A stretch of DNA of 31,943 nucleotides from Elysia marginata (Eukaryota; Mollusca; Gastropoda; Plakobranchidae), in the NCBI GenBank assembly GCA_019649035.1, contig BMAT01004494.1, forward strand, positions 22,979 to 54,921. Direction: 5' to 3'. A model generated the notes under the pieces. That model saw only the letters and a program-made list of their open reading frames with translations. It searched no databases and had not been told where the DNA came from. The position numbers and the translations under genes are program-made. Below are positions 7,574 to 16,201 of the stretch, piece after piece; positions within the stretch are counted from its first letter, which is position 1; each line of letters begins with the position of its first letter.

Positions 7574-9013
7574 ATGCAATCTGTCGTGGGACAGTCTCTT
7601 CTAAAAAATATTATTGTCTATGGGTTGGCCACTGTCCTTCCGAGGGTAGCGACATTTCTACTCACTCCTTTTTACATCACCCAATTAAAATCTGAATCAG
7701 ATTATGGGGTGTTATCCAGCCTTATGGTATATCTCATTTTTGGGAATGTTATTTTATCTTATGGAATGGAGACAGCTTTTTTTCGGTTTACAAACTCAGG
7801 CAAATATGTAAAGAAAGAAGTTCAATCTGTGGCACTATCCATTATCGTAATTACAACCTTGATTTTTGCAATTATAGCAGGATATCTGAGCAGTCATCTT
7901 GCCACATTTCTAAATTATAATCATGAATATATTGTTTACATTATTATCATTCTTTCTCTAGATGCGTTGACCGTTATTCCTTTTGCTTGGCTGAGAAATG
8001 AAGGGAGAGCCACCAGCTATTCCTATATAAAAATAGCTAATATACTTCTAAATATCGGTTTTAATATCTTCTTCTTTCTATGGTTTAGAAGGTTTTTTTT
8101 TGCCAAATGGGTGGAAGAATATAGCGGTATTCACTATATCTTTTGGTCTTTTGGAATCTCAAGTTTTTTAACCCTCTTGTTCCTTATCCCCATTTACCTT
8201 AAGGTGGGATTTTCTCTAAAATATAAAATATTAAGCCCCCTATTAAAGTATGCCCTTCCCATTTTGGTAGCGGGTATTGGCTTTACAATTAATGAAGGCA
8301 TCGATAAAATTATGTTACGCCATATGCTTCCCTCTGATATCTCAGACGAAATAGTGGGGATTTACACTGCGTGCTACAAAATGGGTGTTTTTATGACGCT
8401 TTTTGTAACCTCCTTCAAACTTGGGTTAGAACCCTACTTCTTTAAAATCTCTGGAAACGAGGATTCTACCCAACAATATGCGAGGCTCTTAGAAATCTTT
8501 GTCATTCTTGGCTGTATTGTTTTTTTAGGTATAGTTGTTTTTGTAGATATTATTAAATATTTTATGATACCTAAGGAAAGTTATTGGCGGGCGATAGGTG
8601 TTGTCCCTATTATTCTGTTGGCAAATTTATTCTTGGGACTCTACAATAATCTCTCTGTGTGGTATAAAGTCAGAGATAAAACCTTCTTTGGGGCTATTTT
8701 TTCAATTATAGGGGCTATTTTTACGCTCACCCTTAACTATTATCTCATTCCCTCGATGAGCTATTATGGTTCAGCCATAGCCACACTAGTTGCCTATGGG
8801 TCTATGGCTTTACTGTCATATATTTTTGGGAGAAAGTATTACAAAATCCCCTATCCGATTCAAAATATTTTGCTGTACATCACAATGGCTATTGCATTTG
8901 CTTGGCTCTCCCTTAGCTTTACAAAGCTATATATAGGCATCTTATTAATCGTGCTATATTTGATTGTAATTTACATCCTCAAAAGGGAAATGATTAAAAG
9001 ACTATGGAAATAA
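7574..9013 (+). CDS. Polysaccharide flippase / oligosaccharide exporter (MOP superfamily)
   Basis: A 479-residue integral membrane protein with about 12-14 hydrophobic segments along its whole length and short charged loops. The N-terminus ([20 protein letters not shown], then [17 protein letters not shown]) is the usual start of polysaccharide-synthesis membrane proteins of the RfbX/Wzx type, and the C-terminal half matches the polysaccharide-synthesis C-terminal domain. It would flip lipid-linked glycans across the inner membrane. No glycosyltransferase genes are next to it, so the substrate (O-antigen, capsule or peptidoglycan precursor) cannot be stated. The last 10 bases overlap dut, implying translational coupling. 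A possible -7 box, TAGATTCG (7544-7551), lies 22 bases before the ATG. A nine-T run (8093-8101) sits in the frame. Confidence 0.88.
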   Translation: MQSVVGQSLLKNIIVYGLATVLPRVATFLLTPFYITQLKSESDYGVLSSLMVYLIFGNVILSYGMETAFFRFTNSGKYVKKEVQSVALSIIVITTLIFAIIAGYLSSHLATFLNYNHEYIVYIIIILSLDALTVIPFAWLRNEGRATSYSYIKIANILLNIGFNIFFFLWFRRFFFAKWVEEYSGIHYIFWSFGISSFLTLLFLIPIYLKVGFSLKYKILSPLLKYALPILVAGIGFTINEGIDKIMLRHMLPSDISDEIVGIYTACYKMGVFMTLFVTSFKLGLEPYFFKISGNEDSTQQYARLLEIFVILGCIVFLGIVVFVDIIKYFMIPKESYWRAIGVVPIILLANLFLGLYNNLSVWYKVRDKTFFGAIFSIIGAIFTLTLNYYLIPSMSYYGSAIATLVAYGSMALLSYIFGRKYYKIPYPIQNILLYITMAIAFAWLSLSFTKLYIGILLIVLYLIVIYILKREMIKRLWK

Positions 9014-9450
9014 AAATTATCAATAAATCTAGCAATCCGCTACCCTTTTATGCGACAGAACAGGCAGCAGGCATGGATTTGTATGTATGGACAGCACACC
9101 CCATTACATTACAACCTCTAGGTAGAACCCTTGTTAAAACAGGGCTCTATATGGAAATCCCGAAGGGGTATGAAGCCCAAGTCCGACCTAGAAGTGGGCT
9201 GGCATTAAAAAAAGGGATTACACTTCTGAACGCTCCTGGAACTATAGATGCAGACTATAGAGGTGAAATAGGGATCCTTGTCGTAAATCTGTCTAATGAA
9301 GCTGTAACCCTAAAAAACGGCGAGAGAATTGCCCAAATGGTCATTGCCAAACACGAAATCATAAAATGGAAAGAGGTAAAAATATTGGAAGAATCTAGCA
9401 GGGGTAGTGGCGGTTTTGGAAGTACGGGAGTCAAAGATAAATACACTTAA
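9004..9450 (+). CDS. dut: dUTP diphosphatase
   Basis: A 148-residue trimeric enzyme that hydrolyses dUTP to dUMP and pyrophosphate, keeping uracil out of DNA and supplying dUMP for thymidylate. All five family motifs are visible: AAGMDLY (21-27), RPRSGLALK (61-69), [17 protein letters not shown] (79-95), GERIAQMVI (107-115) and the C-terminal P-loop-like [12 protein letters not shown] (131-142). The catalytic Asp (in DADY) is present. The gene starts inside the end of the flippase gene. The pairing of a flippase with dut is, to my knowledge, common in flavobacteria and probably reflects an operon rather than shared function. It converges with hflX; only 11 bases separate the stops. Confidence 0.97.
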   Translation: MEIKIINKSSNPLPFYATEQAAGMDLYVWTAHPITLQPLGRTLVKTGLYMEIPKGYEAQVRPRSGLALKKGITLLNAPGTIDADYRGEIGILVVNLSNEAVTLKNGERIAQMVIAKHEIIKWKEVKILEESSRGSGGFGSTGVKDKYT

Positions 9451-9461
9451 AATGGCTTGGC

Positions 9462-10610
9462 TTATAAATATGGAAACCTGGAAGTCTGTATGGCTCTTAC
9501 CTTTTTGTAAACCAAGCTTTTAAACTGGTCAAAGTTTTCTTTTTCTACAGCAGATATGAATACAGCATCTCTGATCTTGCTCATCCAAGTGGTTTGGAGA
9601 AAGTGAATTGTCTTTTTTGGATTTTGGGTGTCATAATCTCTGTACCTATCCATTTTGTTAAATACCGTTATTGTCGGTTTATCCCCTATTTTTATATCCT
9701 CTAAAGTCTGATGCACCGAAGCCATATGGTCTTCAAAATTAGGATGAGATAAATCTACTATGTGAAGTAAAATATCGGCTTCGCGTACCTCATCAAGAGT
9801 ACTTTTGAACGCGGCCACTAACTGGGTGGGGAGCTTCCTAATAAACCCTACCGTATCGGTTAACAAAAAAGAGATGTCATCTATAATTACCTTTCTAACT
9901 GTGGTGTCTAGGGTCGCAAAAAGCTTGTCTTCCGTTAAAATCTTGCTCTTACTAAAGGTATTCATAAGGGTAGATTTTCCTACATTGGTGTAGCCCACCA
10001 AAGCGACTCTCACAAGGCTTCCCCTATTGCCCCTCTGTGCCACCATTTGCTTGTCTATATTTACCAACTTCTTTTTTAGAGTACTTATTTTGTTTCTGAC
10101 AATTCTCCTGTCTGTTTCTATTTCCCGCTCCCCGGGGCCTCTCATACCAACCCCTCCCCTTTGCCTCTCTAAGTGTGTCCAAAGTCCCGTGAGTCTCGGT
10201 AATAGGTACTCATACTGCGCCAACTCTACTTGAGTTACGGCATAGCTAGTGTGAGCCCTCTGCGCAAAAATGTCTAAGATCAACCCTGTTCTGTCTATAA
10301 TTTTACATTTCATTATGCGCTCTATACTTTTCTGCTGGGTAGGTGTCAACTCATCATCGAAGATAATAGCACTTATTTTATGTGCCTTTACAAAACACCT
10401 CAGTTCTTCTATTTTTCCCGAACCGATATAAGTTTTTGGGTTCACAGTGTATATGCTTTGTGTGAAAATTTTCACCACCTTCCCGCCAGCAGTTCTCACC
10501 AGAAATTGCAATTCATTTAAATATTCCTCCAGTAGTTCTGCGTTCTGAGATTGGGTTATCGCCCCGACTAGCACCACATTTTCATACTCTAGTTTGTTGT
10601 TTTCTAACAT
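9462..10610 (-). CDS. hflX: GTPase HflX
   Basis: A 382-residue ribosome-associated GTPase; in other bacteria HflX binds the 50S subunit and splits stalled or heat-damaged ribosomes. I place the start at ATG 10610, one base after the rodA stop; the upstream in-frame ATG at 10649 would lie inside rodA. The N-terminal HflX domain covers about 1-190 and includes the family signature GGVGMRGPGEREIETDRR. The G domain has G1 GYTNVGKS (206-213), G3 DTVGFIRKLP and G4 NKMD, with a late SAV at the G5 position. It ends in TSRFPYL. The one-base gap makes it the last gene of the mreB-rodA operon, which is not its most familiar setting. Confidence 0.95.
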   Translation of the reverse strand: MLENNKLEYENVVLVGAITQSQNAELLEEYLNELQFLVRTAGGKVVKIFTQSIYTVNPKTYIGSGKIEELRCFVKAHKISAIIFDDELTPTQQKSIERIMKCKIIDRTGLILDIFAQRAHTSYAVTQVELAQYEYLLPRLTGLWTHLERQRGGVGMRGPGEREIETDRRIVRNKISTLKKKLVNIDKQMVAQRGNRGSLVRVALVGYTNVGKSTLMNTFSKSKILTEDKLFATLDTTVRKVIIDDISFLLTDTVGFIRKLPTQLVAAFKSTLDEVREADILLHIVDLSHPNFEDHMASVHQTLEDIKIGDKPTITVFNKMDRYRDYDTQNPKKTIHFLQTTWMSKIRDAVFISAVEKENFDQFKSLVYKKVRAIQTSRFPYL

Positions 10611-10611
10611 C

Positions 10612-11901
10612 TTATGCCTGCTGTAGCCAATCATTTCTCTTATTGGCATCTAGCCTGAGGAAGATAAAGAGAAAGATAGAAATAGAGATGTAAGAGGACC
10701 CCCCATAGCTAAAAAAGGGTAGAGGAATTCCCACCGTAGGAAATATACCAATAACCATACCTATATTTATAGCATAGTGAATAAAAAGAATGGAAACAAG
10801 ACAATAGCCATAAACCCTCGCAAATCTAGATTTCTGTTTTTCAGCCAAGAAAAAGAGTCTTATCAAAAATAATGTATATACAATTAAAACTACTGATGCT
10901 CCAAAAAATCCCCATTCCTCGCCAATGGAACTGAAGATATAATCAGTATGTTGTTCAGGAATAAAGTCTCCCCTTGTTCTTATACCTTTTTGGTAACCCC
11001 TTCCAGAGAAGCCTCCAGAACTGATGGCCGTCTGAGATTGGTATATATTATACCCTATTGTTTTTTTTAGAACATCAGCGTTTGTCTTATCATCTAGGTT
11101 CAGCCACAGGCTTATCCTATTTCTATGGTGTTGTTTAAATACATTTTTAAAAACAAATGGGGAAAAATAGGAAATAGAAAAAATACCTATAAGAATTAAT
11201 ATAAAAGACCTTATGTTTCTCTTTTTTCTACCAGTTAGTACAAAAGACATAATGGTGAGAACAGCAAAACTTACAGATGTAGTGATGCTCCCTACCTTCA
11301 GACTAAAGATAAAAATCAAGGATACAACAAGTGTAGAAAAAAAATATACTAAAGGGAGACCCGTCATTAAAAAAACCATGAAAAATGCTACCAAAAAAAC
11401 TAAAACTGTTCCAGGGTCAGGTTGAAAAATGATACATACCGAAGGGAGTAAAACCAAAAGCGTTGCCCTAAAAAGATTACTCAAATGAGATAGCCTCGCA
11501 GGGGATTTGGTCAAGTATTTTGATATAATCAGAGCAGTAGATATTTTTGCAAACTCCGAAGGTTGTATGCTAAAACCAAAAATATTATGCCAAGAAGTAG
11601 AGCCAGAAACCGTTTTCCCAAAGAAAAATAACCCTATTAACCCTAATATAGAAATGGCATAAAACATATGTGCAAGCTTGATATACAATCTGGCATCTAA
11701 GATAAAAATGAGAATGAAGAAAAAAATGCTAATACCAAAAAATAGGATTTGCTTTCCGAAAGGGTATCCTATATCAAAAAAATAAATTGAGGAGTCGTTA
11801 GAAGTAGTAGAATATATGCTTACCCAACCTATAAAAGACAATAATATGTAAAGAAATACTGAAACCCAATCTAAATTCTTTAAGGTGGTGTTATCTCTCA
11901 T
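10612..11901 (-). CDS. rodA: Rod-shape peptidoglycan polymerase RodA
   Basis: A 429-residue SEDS-family integral membrane protein with about ten membrane segments. RodA is the glycosyltransferase that polymerises lipid II into glycan strands during elongation, paired with PBP2. The family signature GDFIPEQHTDYIFSSIGEEWG is present in the large periplasmic loop region, and near the C-terminus lies PTVGIPLPFFSYGGSS, the conserved SEDS end motif. An insert between the middle segments (around TTSVSFAVLTIMSFVLTGRKKRN) makes it longer than the E. coli protein, as is usual in Bacteroidota. Its ATG overlaps the end of mrdA by 11 bases, consistent with coupled translation of the two partners. Confidence 0.96.
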   Translation of the reverse strand: MRDNTTLKNLDWVSVFLYILLSFIGWVSIYSTTSNDSSIYFFDIGYPFGKQILFFGISIFFFILIFILDARLYIKLAHMFYAISILGLIGLFFFGKTVSGSTSWHNIFGFSIQPSEFAKISTALIISKYLTKSPARLSHLSNLFRATLLVLLPSVCIIFQPDPGTVLVFLVAFFMVFLMTGLPLVYFFSTLVVSLIFIFSLKVGSITTSVSFAVLTIMSFVLTGRKKRNIRSFILILIGIFSISYFSPFVFKNVFKQHHRNRISLWLNLDDKTNADVLKKTIGYNIYQSQTAISSGGFSGRGYQKGIRTRGDFIPEQHTDYIFSSIGEEWGFFGASVVLIVYTLFLIRLFFLAEKQKSRFARVYGYCLVSILFIHYAINIGMVIGIFPTVGIPLPFFSYGGSSYISISIFLFIFLRLDANKRNDWLQQA

Positions 11902-13765
11902 TTACATTTATTTTAAAGGGGGTCCCGCTATATGGCTTTTGATATTCTTGCTCCAAACTCGAATGTAACATTTTGTACTCTAGATCTTTTCGTGTTATTT
12001 TCCCCCTTAAATACTTTTCTATACACAATGATGCGATAGGACCTGCGTAACGACTTCCCCAATAGCCATTTTCTACAAATACGACAATAGCTATTTTTGG
12101 TTGCTCTACCGGAGCAAAAGCCATAAAAATAGAGTGATCTGTCAGTTGTACTTTTTTACCATCTATTTTGGTGAAATTTTCTGCCGTTCCAGTCTTTCCG
12201 GCAATATTTATCCCTCTCACTTTCAGCCATCGGGCAGTGCCTTTATTGTACACATCTAACATCCCATTTATAATGGGGTTAAAATATCTTTTTTCAATAG
12301 TAGTTTTATGAACGGTAGTATATTTTTCATTTTCAATGGGTTTATTATTAATCTTTTTTACAATATGTGGAATGTAATAATATCCTCTGTTAGCAATTGC
12401 TACAGCTAGATTTGAAAGTTGGATAGGCGTTGTGAGTATCTCGCCCTGACCTATTGCGTTGGAGATTGTAAAAGTAGCCTGCCAATTATTAACACCGTAA
12501 ACCCTATTGTAATAATCACTTGTGGGAATTTTCCCTTTTTTCCCTATGGGAAGGTCATAACCTAGATAATTCCCAAGACCAAAACTCTTAGCGTGATTTG
12601 CCCATGTATCTATCCCAACATCGGGGAGGACATACTTTTCGATAACTCTCCTGTAAACATTTGCAAAATAGGTGTTACAAGAGTTGTATATCCCCCTATT
12701 CAAATTGTTTTTTGTTCCTCGGGGACAATGGCACTTGATAAATGCCCCTTTTCCATAAGCGTAACCTGAATAACATATAAACTGTGTAGTGCTGTCTACA
12801 ACTTGCTCTTGAAGTGCTATTAGTGCATTTAATGGTTTGAATGTAGAGCCTGGAGGATACATTGCCATCAGACTCCTGTCATACAAAGGTTTGGCGATAG
12901 AATCGTTAAATAGTTTTTTGTAATTACTAGAGCGTTTCCTACCCACAAGCAAAGACGGGTTGTAAGTGGGTGATGATACAAGTGCTAAAATTTCCCCACT
13001 CTTAGGTTCAATGGCTACTATACTACCCCTTTTATTCTCCATTAGCAATTCCCCATATTCCTGAAGGGTTTTGTCTATAGTTAGTTGTAGCGCTTTCCCC
13101 TCAACGGGGAGGGTATCGTATTTACCGTCCTCATAAGAGCCAATATTTCTATTAAATCGGTCCTTTTGGATATATTTAATTCCCTTTTTACCTCTTAAAA
13201 CCTTTTCGTATTGTTTCTCTACTCCTTGTCTGCCTATAGATTCCCCCAAACCATAGTATGGGTTTTTCTTGATTTCATAGGGCGTTACTTCACTTGTGTA
13301 ACCCAATATATTCGTGGCACTATTAGATGGATAGAACCTCTGGGAATGCTTTACTATATGTACGCCTGGGTATTTTCTTATCTTTTCCTTTAGCGTGGCA
13401 TATTCTTGCTTAGAAATTTTTGAAACGATGATAGAAGGTTTTATAGCCGAGTACTTACGCGCCTTTTTATAGTTGGTGATAAACTCCTCTTTTGTAATTT
13501 TGAGTAGTGCACACAACTCGGTAGTATCTATTTCTTTGAGTTCATTTGGAATGATAGTCGCATCATATGACAACTGATTAGCCACTAAAAGTTTTTGATT
13601 TCGGTCGTATATATACCCCCTCCCAGGTTCTTCATAAACGGCTTTTACCGTTTCGTCCAATACCAAATTAGGAGAAACCTCAATGATTAATTGCAAATAA
13701 CCAAGTCTAATAATATAAACCAGGGTAGTAAATATTATTACTGAGGAAACTAAAAGTCGTCTCAT
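11891..13765 (-). CDS. mrdA: Penicillin-binding protein 2 (elongation transpeptidase)
   Basis: A 624-residue class B PBP that cross-links peptidoglycan with RodA during cell elongation. I choose ATG 13765, two bases after the mreD stop; an upstream in-frame ATG at 13879 would overlap mreD by 112 bases and put 38 extra residues before the membrane anchor. The anchor is at about residues 4-24 (LLVSSVIIFTTLVYIIRLGY). The PBP dimer domain follows (EPGRGYIYDRNQKLLVANQLS). The transpeptidase domain has the three active-site motifs: S307-T-F-K310, S362-C-N and K524-T-G-T. It contains a Cys-rich stretch (FICYSGY through IKCHCPRG) before the SxN motif, also seen in other PBP2 proteins. It is fourth in the mreB operon. 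Confidence 0.96.
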   Translation of the reverse strand: MRRLLVSSVIIFTTLVYIIRLGYLQLIIEVSPNLVLDETVKAVYEEPGRGYIYDRNQKLLVANQLSYDATIIPNELKEIDTTELCALLKITKEEFITNYKKARKYSAIKPSIIVSKISKQEYATLKEKIRKYPGVHIVKHSQRFYPSNSATNILGYTSEVTPYEIKKNPYYGLGESIGRQGVEKQYEKVLRGKKGIKYIQKDRFNRNIGSYEDGKYDTLPVEGKALQLTIDKTLQEYGELLMENKRGSIVAIEPKSGEILALVSSPTYNPSLLVGRKRSSNYKKLFNDSIAKPLYDRSLMAMYPPGSTFKPLNALIALQEQVVDSTTQFICYSGYAYGKGAFIKCHCPRGTKNNLNRGIYNSCNTYFANVYRRVIEKYVLPDVGIDTWANHAKSFGLGNYLGYDLPIGKKGKIPTSDYYNRVYGVNNWQATFTISNAIGQGEILTTPIQLSNLAVAIANRGYYYIPHIVKKINNKPIENEKYTTVHKTTIEKRYFNPIINGMLDVYNKGTARWLKVRGINIAGKTGTAENFTKIDGKKVQLTDHSIFMAFAPVEQPKIAIVVFVENGYWGSRYAGPIASLCIEKYLRGKITRKDLEYKMLHSSLEQEYQKPYSGTPFKINVNER

Positions 13766-13767
13766 AA

Positions 13768-14253
13768 CTAATACGAGATTTTTTCTAGTAGAGGTCTTAT
13801 CAGGATACAGAGTAAAAAGGTAAAAACCCCTGAGAGAAAAGTTAATCTTAAAACCATCACAAAATTGGATATATCCCAAACTTCAAAAACAAACATTGTA
13901 AGATGATGAAAGAGTACAATGATTGCTAAGAAAAATACCTTCCTAGAGTGAATCCTTTCACTAGAAACATAGTATATATTTCCAAATGAGAGACTGATAA
14001 GTAATCCTCTGAGATAAGTAGTCAATAAAAGGCTACAAGTGTGTATGCCTCCACCATCAGTGAAGCCATCTAATATAAACCCTATCAAAAACGCGTACAA
14101 CAAATGAGATATATTTCTCTTGTCTAAAGGCAACCAAAATACAAAAAGGATATACACATAGGGGGAGGATCCAAACATATTCATATTGTCAAATACCAGG
14201 ACTTGAAGCAATAGTAGAATAAGATGCCTAAAAAAATTTATTACATCATTCAT
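13768..14253 (-). CDS. mreD: Rod shape-determining protein MreD
   Basis: A 161-residue inner-membrane protein with five or six hydrophobic segments. MreD is the small membrane member of the elongasome, lying between MreC and the MreB/RodA/PBP2 machinery. Sequence identity in this family is low, so the call rests on length, hydropathy, the FLIGFILDGFTDGGGIHT-type central motif typical of MreD, and position between mreC and mrdA. Its ATG overlaps the mreC stop (ATGA, 4 bases), and mrdA starts two bases after its stop. Confidence 0.9.
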   Translation of the reverse strand: MNDVINFFRHLILLLLQVLVFDNMNMFGSSPYVYILFVFWLPLDKRNISHLLYAFLIGFILDGFTDGGGIHTCSLLLTTYLRGLLISLSFGNIYYVSSERIHSRKVFFLAIIVLFHHLTMFVFEVWDISNFVMVLRLTFLSGVFTFLLCILIRPLLEKISY

Positions 14254-15080
14254 TTAGACCTGTTTTGTTTCTCTAGGGTAATAATTTCATCTCTATAGAT
14301 TTTCTCTATAACATAGACATGATATATTTGGCTCATGTCATTTAGTAGTTTCACTTTGATTTGATAATAATTATCTGAATTTTCTAAGTGAAAATCACTT
14401 ATCGTACCTATGGGAATACCTTTAGGAAAAATTTGAGACATCCCGGCAGTAACAATGGTATCACCAAGACTGACCTTAGAGAGTTTCGGAACATCTATCA
14501 AAGAGGCATAGCGATAGTCCCCACCTTCCCAATACAATGTCCCAAAGTGGTTGGAGTTTTTTATTCCCGCGTTGATTAGAGAATTTTTATTCAAAATAGA
14601 CTGAACCGTAGCAAATCTTTCGGAAGTTTTTTCCACAATACCTAGAATTCCATTTGAACTGATCACACCCATATCTTGCTTAATCCCATCCCTTTTCCCT
14701 TTATTTATAGTCAAATAGTTATAGGTCTTGTTGAAGCTATTTTTGATGACAGTGGCACTGTACACAAGATAAGGAAGGCTGTCTATAGTATCCAGATTGT
14801 ATTTCTGAAGAGGCTCGTTAACATCTTTCTTGTTAAAAAAGAGCTGTCTCAGTTGCATATTTTCATTTACTAATACTTGATTCTGCTCTTTTAAATATAA
14901 GTAAGATGCTATTCCGCTTCTAAAAGATAAGATACTTGCTATAAGTCCATTTTTTGAAGAGATGTAACGGGCTTTGTAATAGGAATGTGAACTGATAAGC
15001 ATATAGAGAGCAACGATAAAAAGCAAGGAGAAAGTCACGCCATGTTTCCTTTTTGCGATAAAGGCAACTATTCTCTGCAT
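14250..15080 (-). CDS. mreC: Rod shape-determining protein MreC
   Basis: A 276-residue bitopic membrane protein. One N-terminal membrane segment lies at about residues 15-31 after a basic start (MQRIVAFIAKRKHG), followed by a short coiled coil (about 58-80) and the periplasmic double beta-barrel domain. The segment NKGKRDGIKQDMGVISSNGILGIV is the usual MreC core. MreC scaffolds PBP2 activation in the periplasm. It follows mreB after 15 bases and overlaps mreD by 4. Its length is normal for the family. Confidence 0.95.
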   Translation of the reverse strand: MQRIVAFIAKRKHGVTFSLLFIVALYMLISSHSYYKARYISSKNGLIASILSFRSGIASYLYLKEQNQVLVNENMQLRQLFFNKKDVNEPLQKYNLDTIDSLPYLVYSATVIKNSFNKTYNYLTINKGKRDGIKQDMGVISSNGILGIVEKTSERFATVQSILNKNSLINAGIKNSNHFGTLYWEGGDYRYASLIDVPKLSKVSLGDTIVTAGMSQIFPKGIPIGTISDFHLENSDNYYQIKVKLLNDMSQIYHVYVIEKIYRDEIITLEKQNRSK

Positions 15081-15095
15081 CTCTTTGGGATACTA

Positions 15096-16124
15096 TTATC
15101 TTATCAAAATTGTTTTATATGCAGGAATATTTTTCAGAGCAATACCGGTACCTCTAACTACCGCCCTCAAAGGGTCTTCTGCTATAAATACCGGCAAATC
15201 TGTTTTCTGAGATAGCCTTTTGTCTAATCCTCTCAACATAGATCCGCCACCGGCCAAATAAATACCCGTATTGTAAATATCTGCAGCTAATTCTGGCGGT
15301 GTTTTAGACAATGCCTCCATCACAGCGTCTTCTACCCTTATGATAGATTTGTCTAGTGCGTTTGCAATTTCTCCATGTGAGATTTTCACCTGCTTTGGCT
15401 TCCCTGTCAGAAGATCTCTGCCTTGTATAAGAGCTTCATCCGGAGCGTCTTCCAAGTCTTCTATCGCAGCACCTGTATCTATTTTGATATTTTCAGCCAT
15501 ACTTTCTCCTATGTACAGATTATGTTTTGTCCTCATATAGTAGATAATATCATTTGTAAATACATCCCCCGCAATTTTTATTGACCTGTCACAAACAATC
15601 CCTCCCAGTGCGATAACAGCAATCTCCGTGGTCCCCCCACCTATATCTACTATCATATTTCCTTCAGGCTTCATGATATCCAATCCGATACCAATAGCTG
15701 CTGCCATTGGCTCGTGTATCAAATAGACCTCTTTGCCGTTTACTCTTTCGGCAGATTCTTTTACAGCTCTCATTTCTACCTCTGTGATTCCCGAAGGGAT
15801 ACAAATAACCATCCTCAGAGACGGCGGAAAGATTTTTTTTCTGAGAGCCGGAATATTTTTAATAAAAAGACTTATCATCTTTTCAGAAGCATAAAAATCT
15901 GCAATGACTCCGTCCTTTAGCGGTCTTATGGTTTTGATATTCTCATGTGTTTTTCCTTGCATAAGGTTTGCTTCCCTACCTACGGCTATCACCTTTCCAG
16001 TCATTCGGTCTCTAGCAACAATTGAAGGACTGTCTACTACAACCTTATCATCGTGTATAATCAGCGTATTGGCCGTTCCCAAATCAACAGCCAGATCTTC
16101 GGTTAAGAAATCAAATATTTTCAT
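15096..16124 (-). CDS. mreB: Rod shape-determining protein MreB (bacterial actin)
   Basis: A 342-residue actin-like ATPase that forms membrane-bound filaments and directs lateral wall synthesis. The actin-fold motifs are clear: phosphate 1 DLGTANTLIIHDD (about 14-26), phosphate 2 MIVDIGGGTTEIAVIALGG (about 158-176) and the adenosine motif IYLAGGGSMLRGLD (about 288-301). The N-terminal MKIFDFLTEDLAVDL looks like the usual amphipathic or short leading segment. As first gene of mreBCD-mrdA-rodA-hflX it has a candidate promoter 23 bases upstream. The cell is therefore expected to be a rod. Confidence 0.98.
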   Translation of the reverse strand: MKIFDFLTEDLAVDLGTANTLIIHDDKVVVDSPSIVARDRMTGKVIAVGREANLMQGKTHENIKTIRPLKDGVIADFYASEKMISLFIKNIPALRKKIFPPSLRMVICIPSGITEVEMRAVKESAERVNGKEVYLIHEPMAAAIGIGLDIMKPEGNMIVDIGGGTTEIAVIALGGIVCDRSIKIAGDVFTNDIIYYMRTKHNLYIGESMAENIKIDTGAAIEDLEDAPDEALIQGRDLLTGKPKQVKISHGEIANALDKSIIRVEDAVMEALSKTPPELAADIYNTGIYLAGGGSMLRGLDKRLSQKTDLPVFIAEDPLRAVVRGTGIALKNIPAYKTILIR

Positions 16125-16147
16125 TTTTTGCTTGGCGTAACAACTTG

Positions 16148-16155
16148 CAAAGTTA
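16148..16155 (-). promoter_or_regulatory. -7 box of the mreB operon
   Basis: TAACTTTG on - (16155-16148) matches TAnnTTTG and lies 23 bases before the mreB ATG. At a 22-base spacing there is GTG (16180-16178) rather than TTG. It sits in the 77 bases between mreB and the symporter stop. Confidence 0.5.
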
Positions 16156-16201
16156 GGTATTTTCTTCCTATTTGTTGCACTTACTAATTGTACTTATATA
16201 C

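Noticed and set aside
8093-8101. Nine-T run inside the flippase gene as a phase-variation switch
   Set aside because: A nine-A run also occurs in the housekeeping gene secDF (1790-1798) and other 7-8 base runs are common here, so the run is what this base composition gives. The frame is intact.
10611-10649. Longer N-terminus for HflX from ATG 10649
   Set aside because: It lies inside rodA; ATG 10610 follows the rodA stop and starts where the HflX domain starts.
13766-13879. Longer N-terminus for PBP2 from ATG 13879
   Set aside because: It would overlap mreD by over 100 bases and place 38 unusual residues before the membrane anchor; ATG 13765 sits two bases after the mreD stop.
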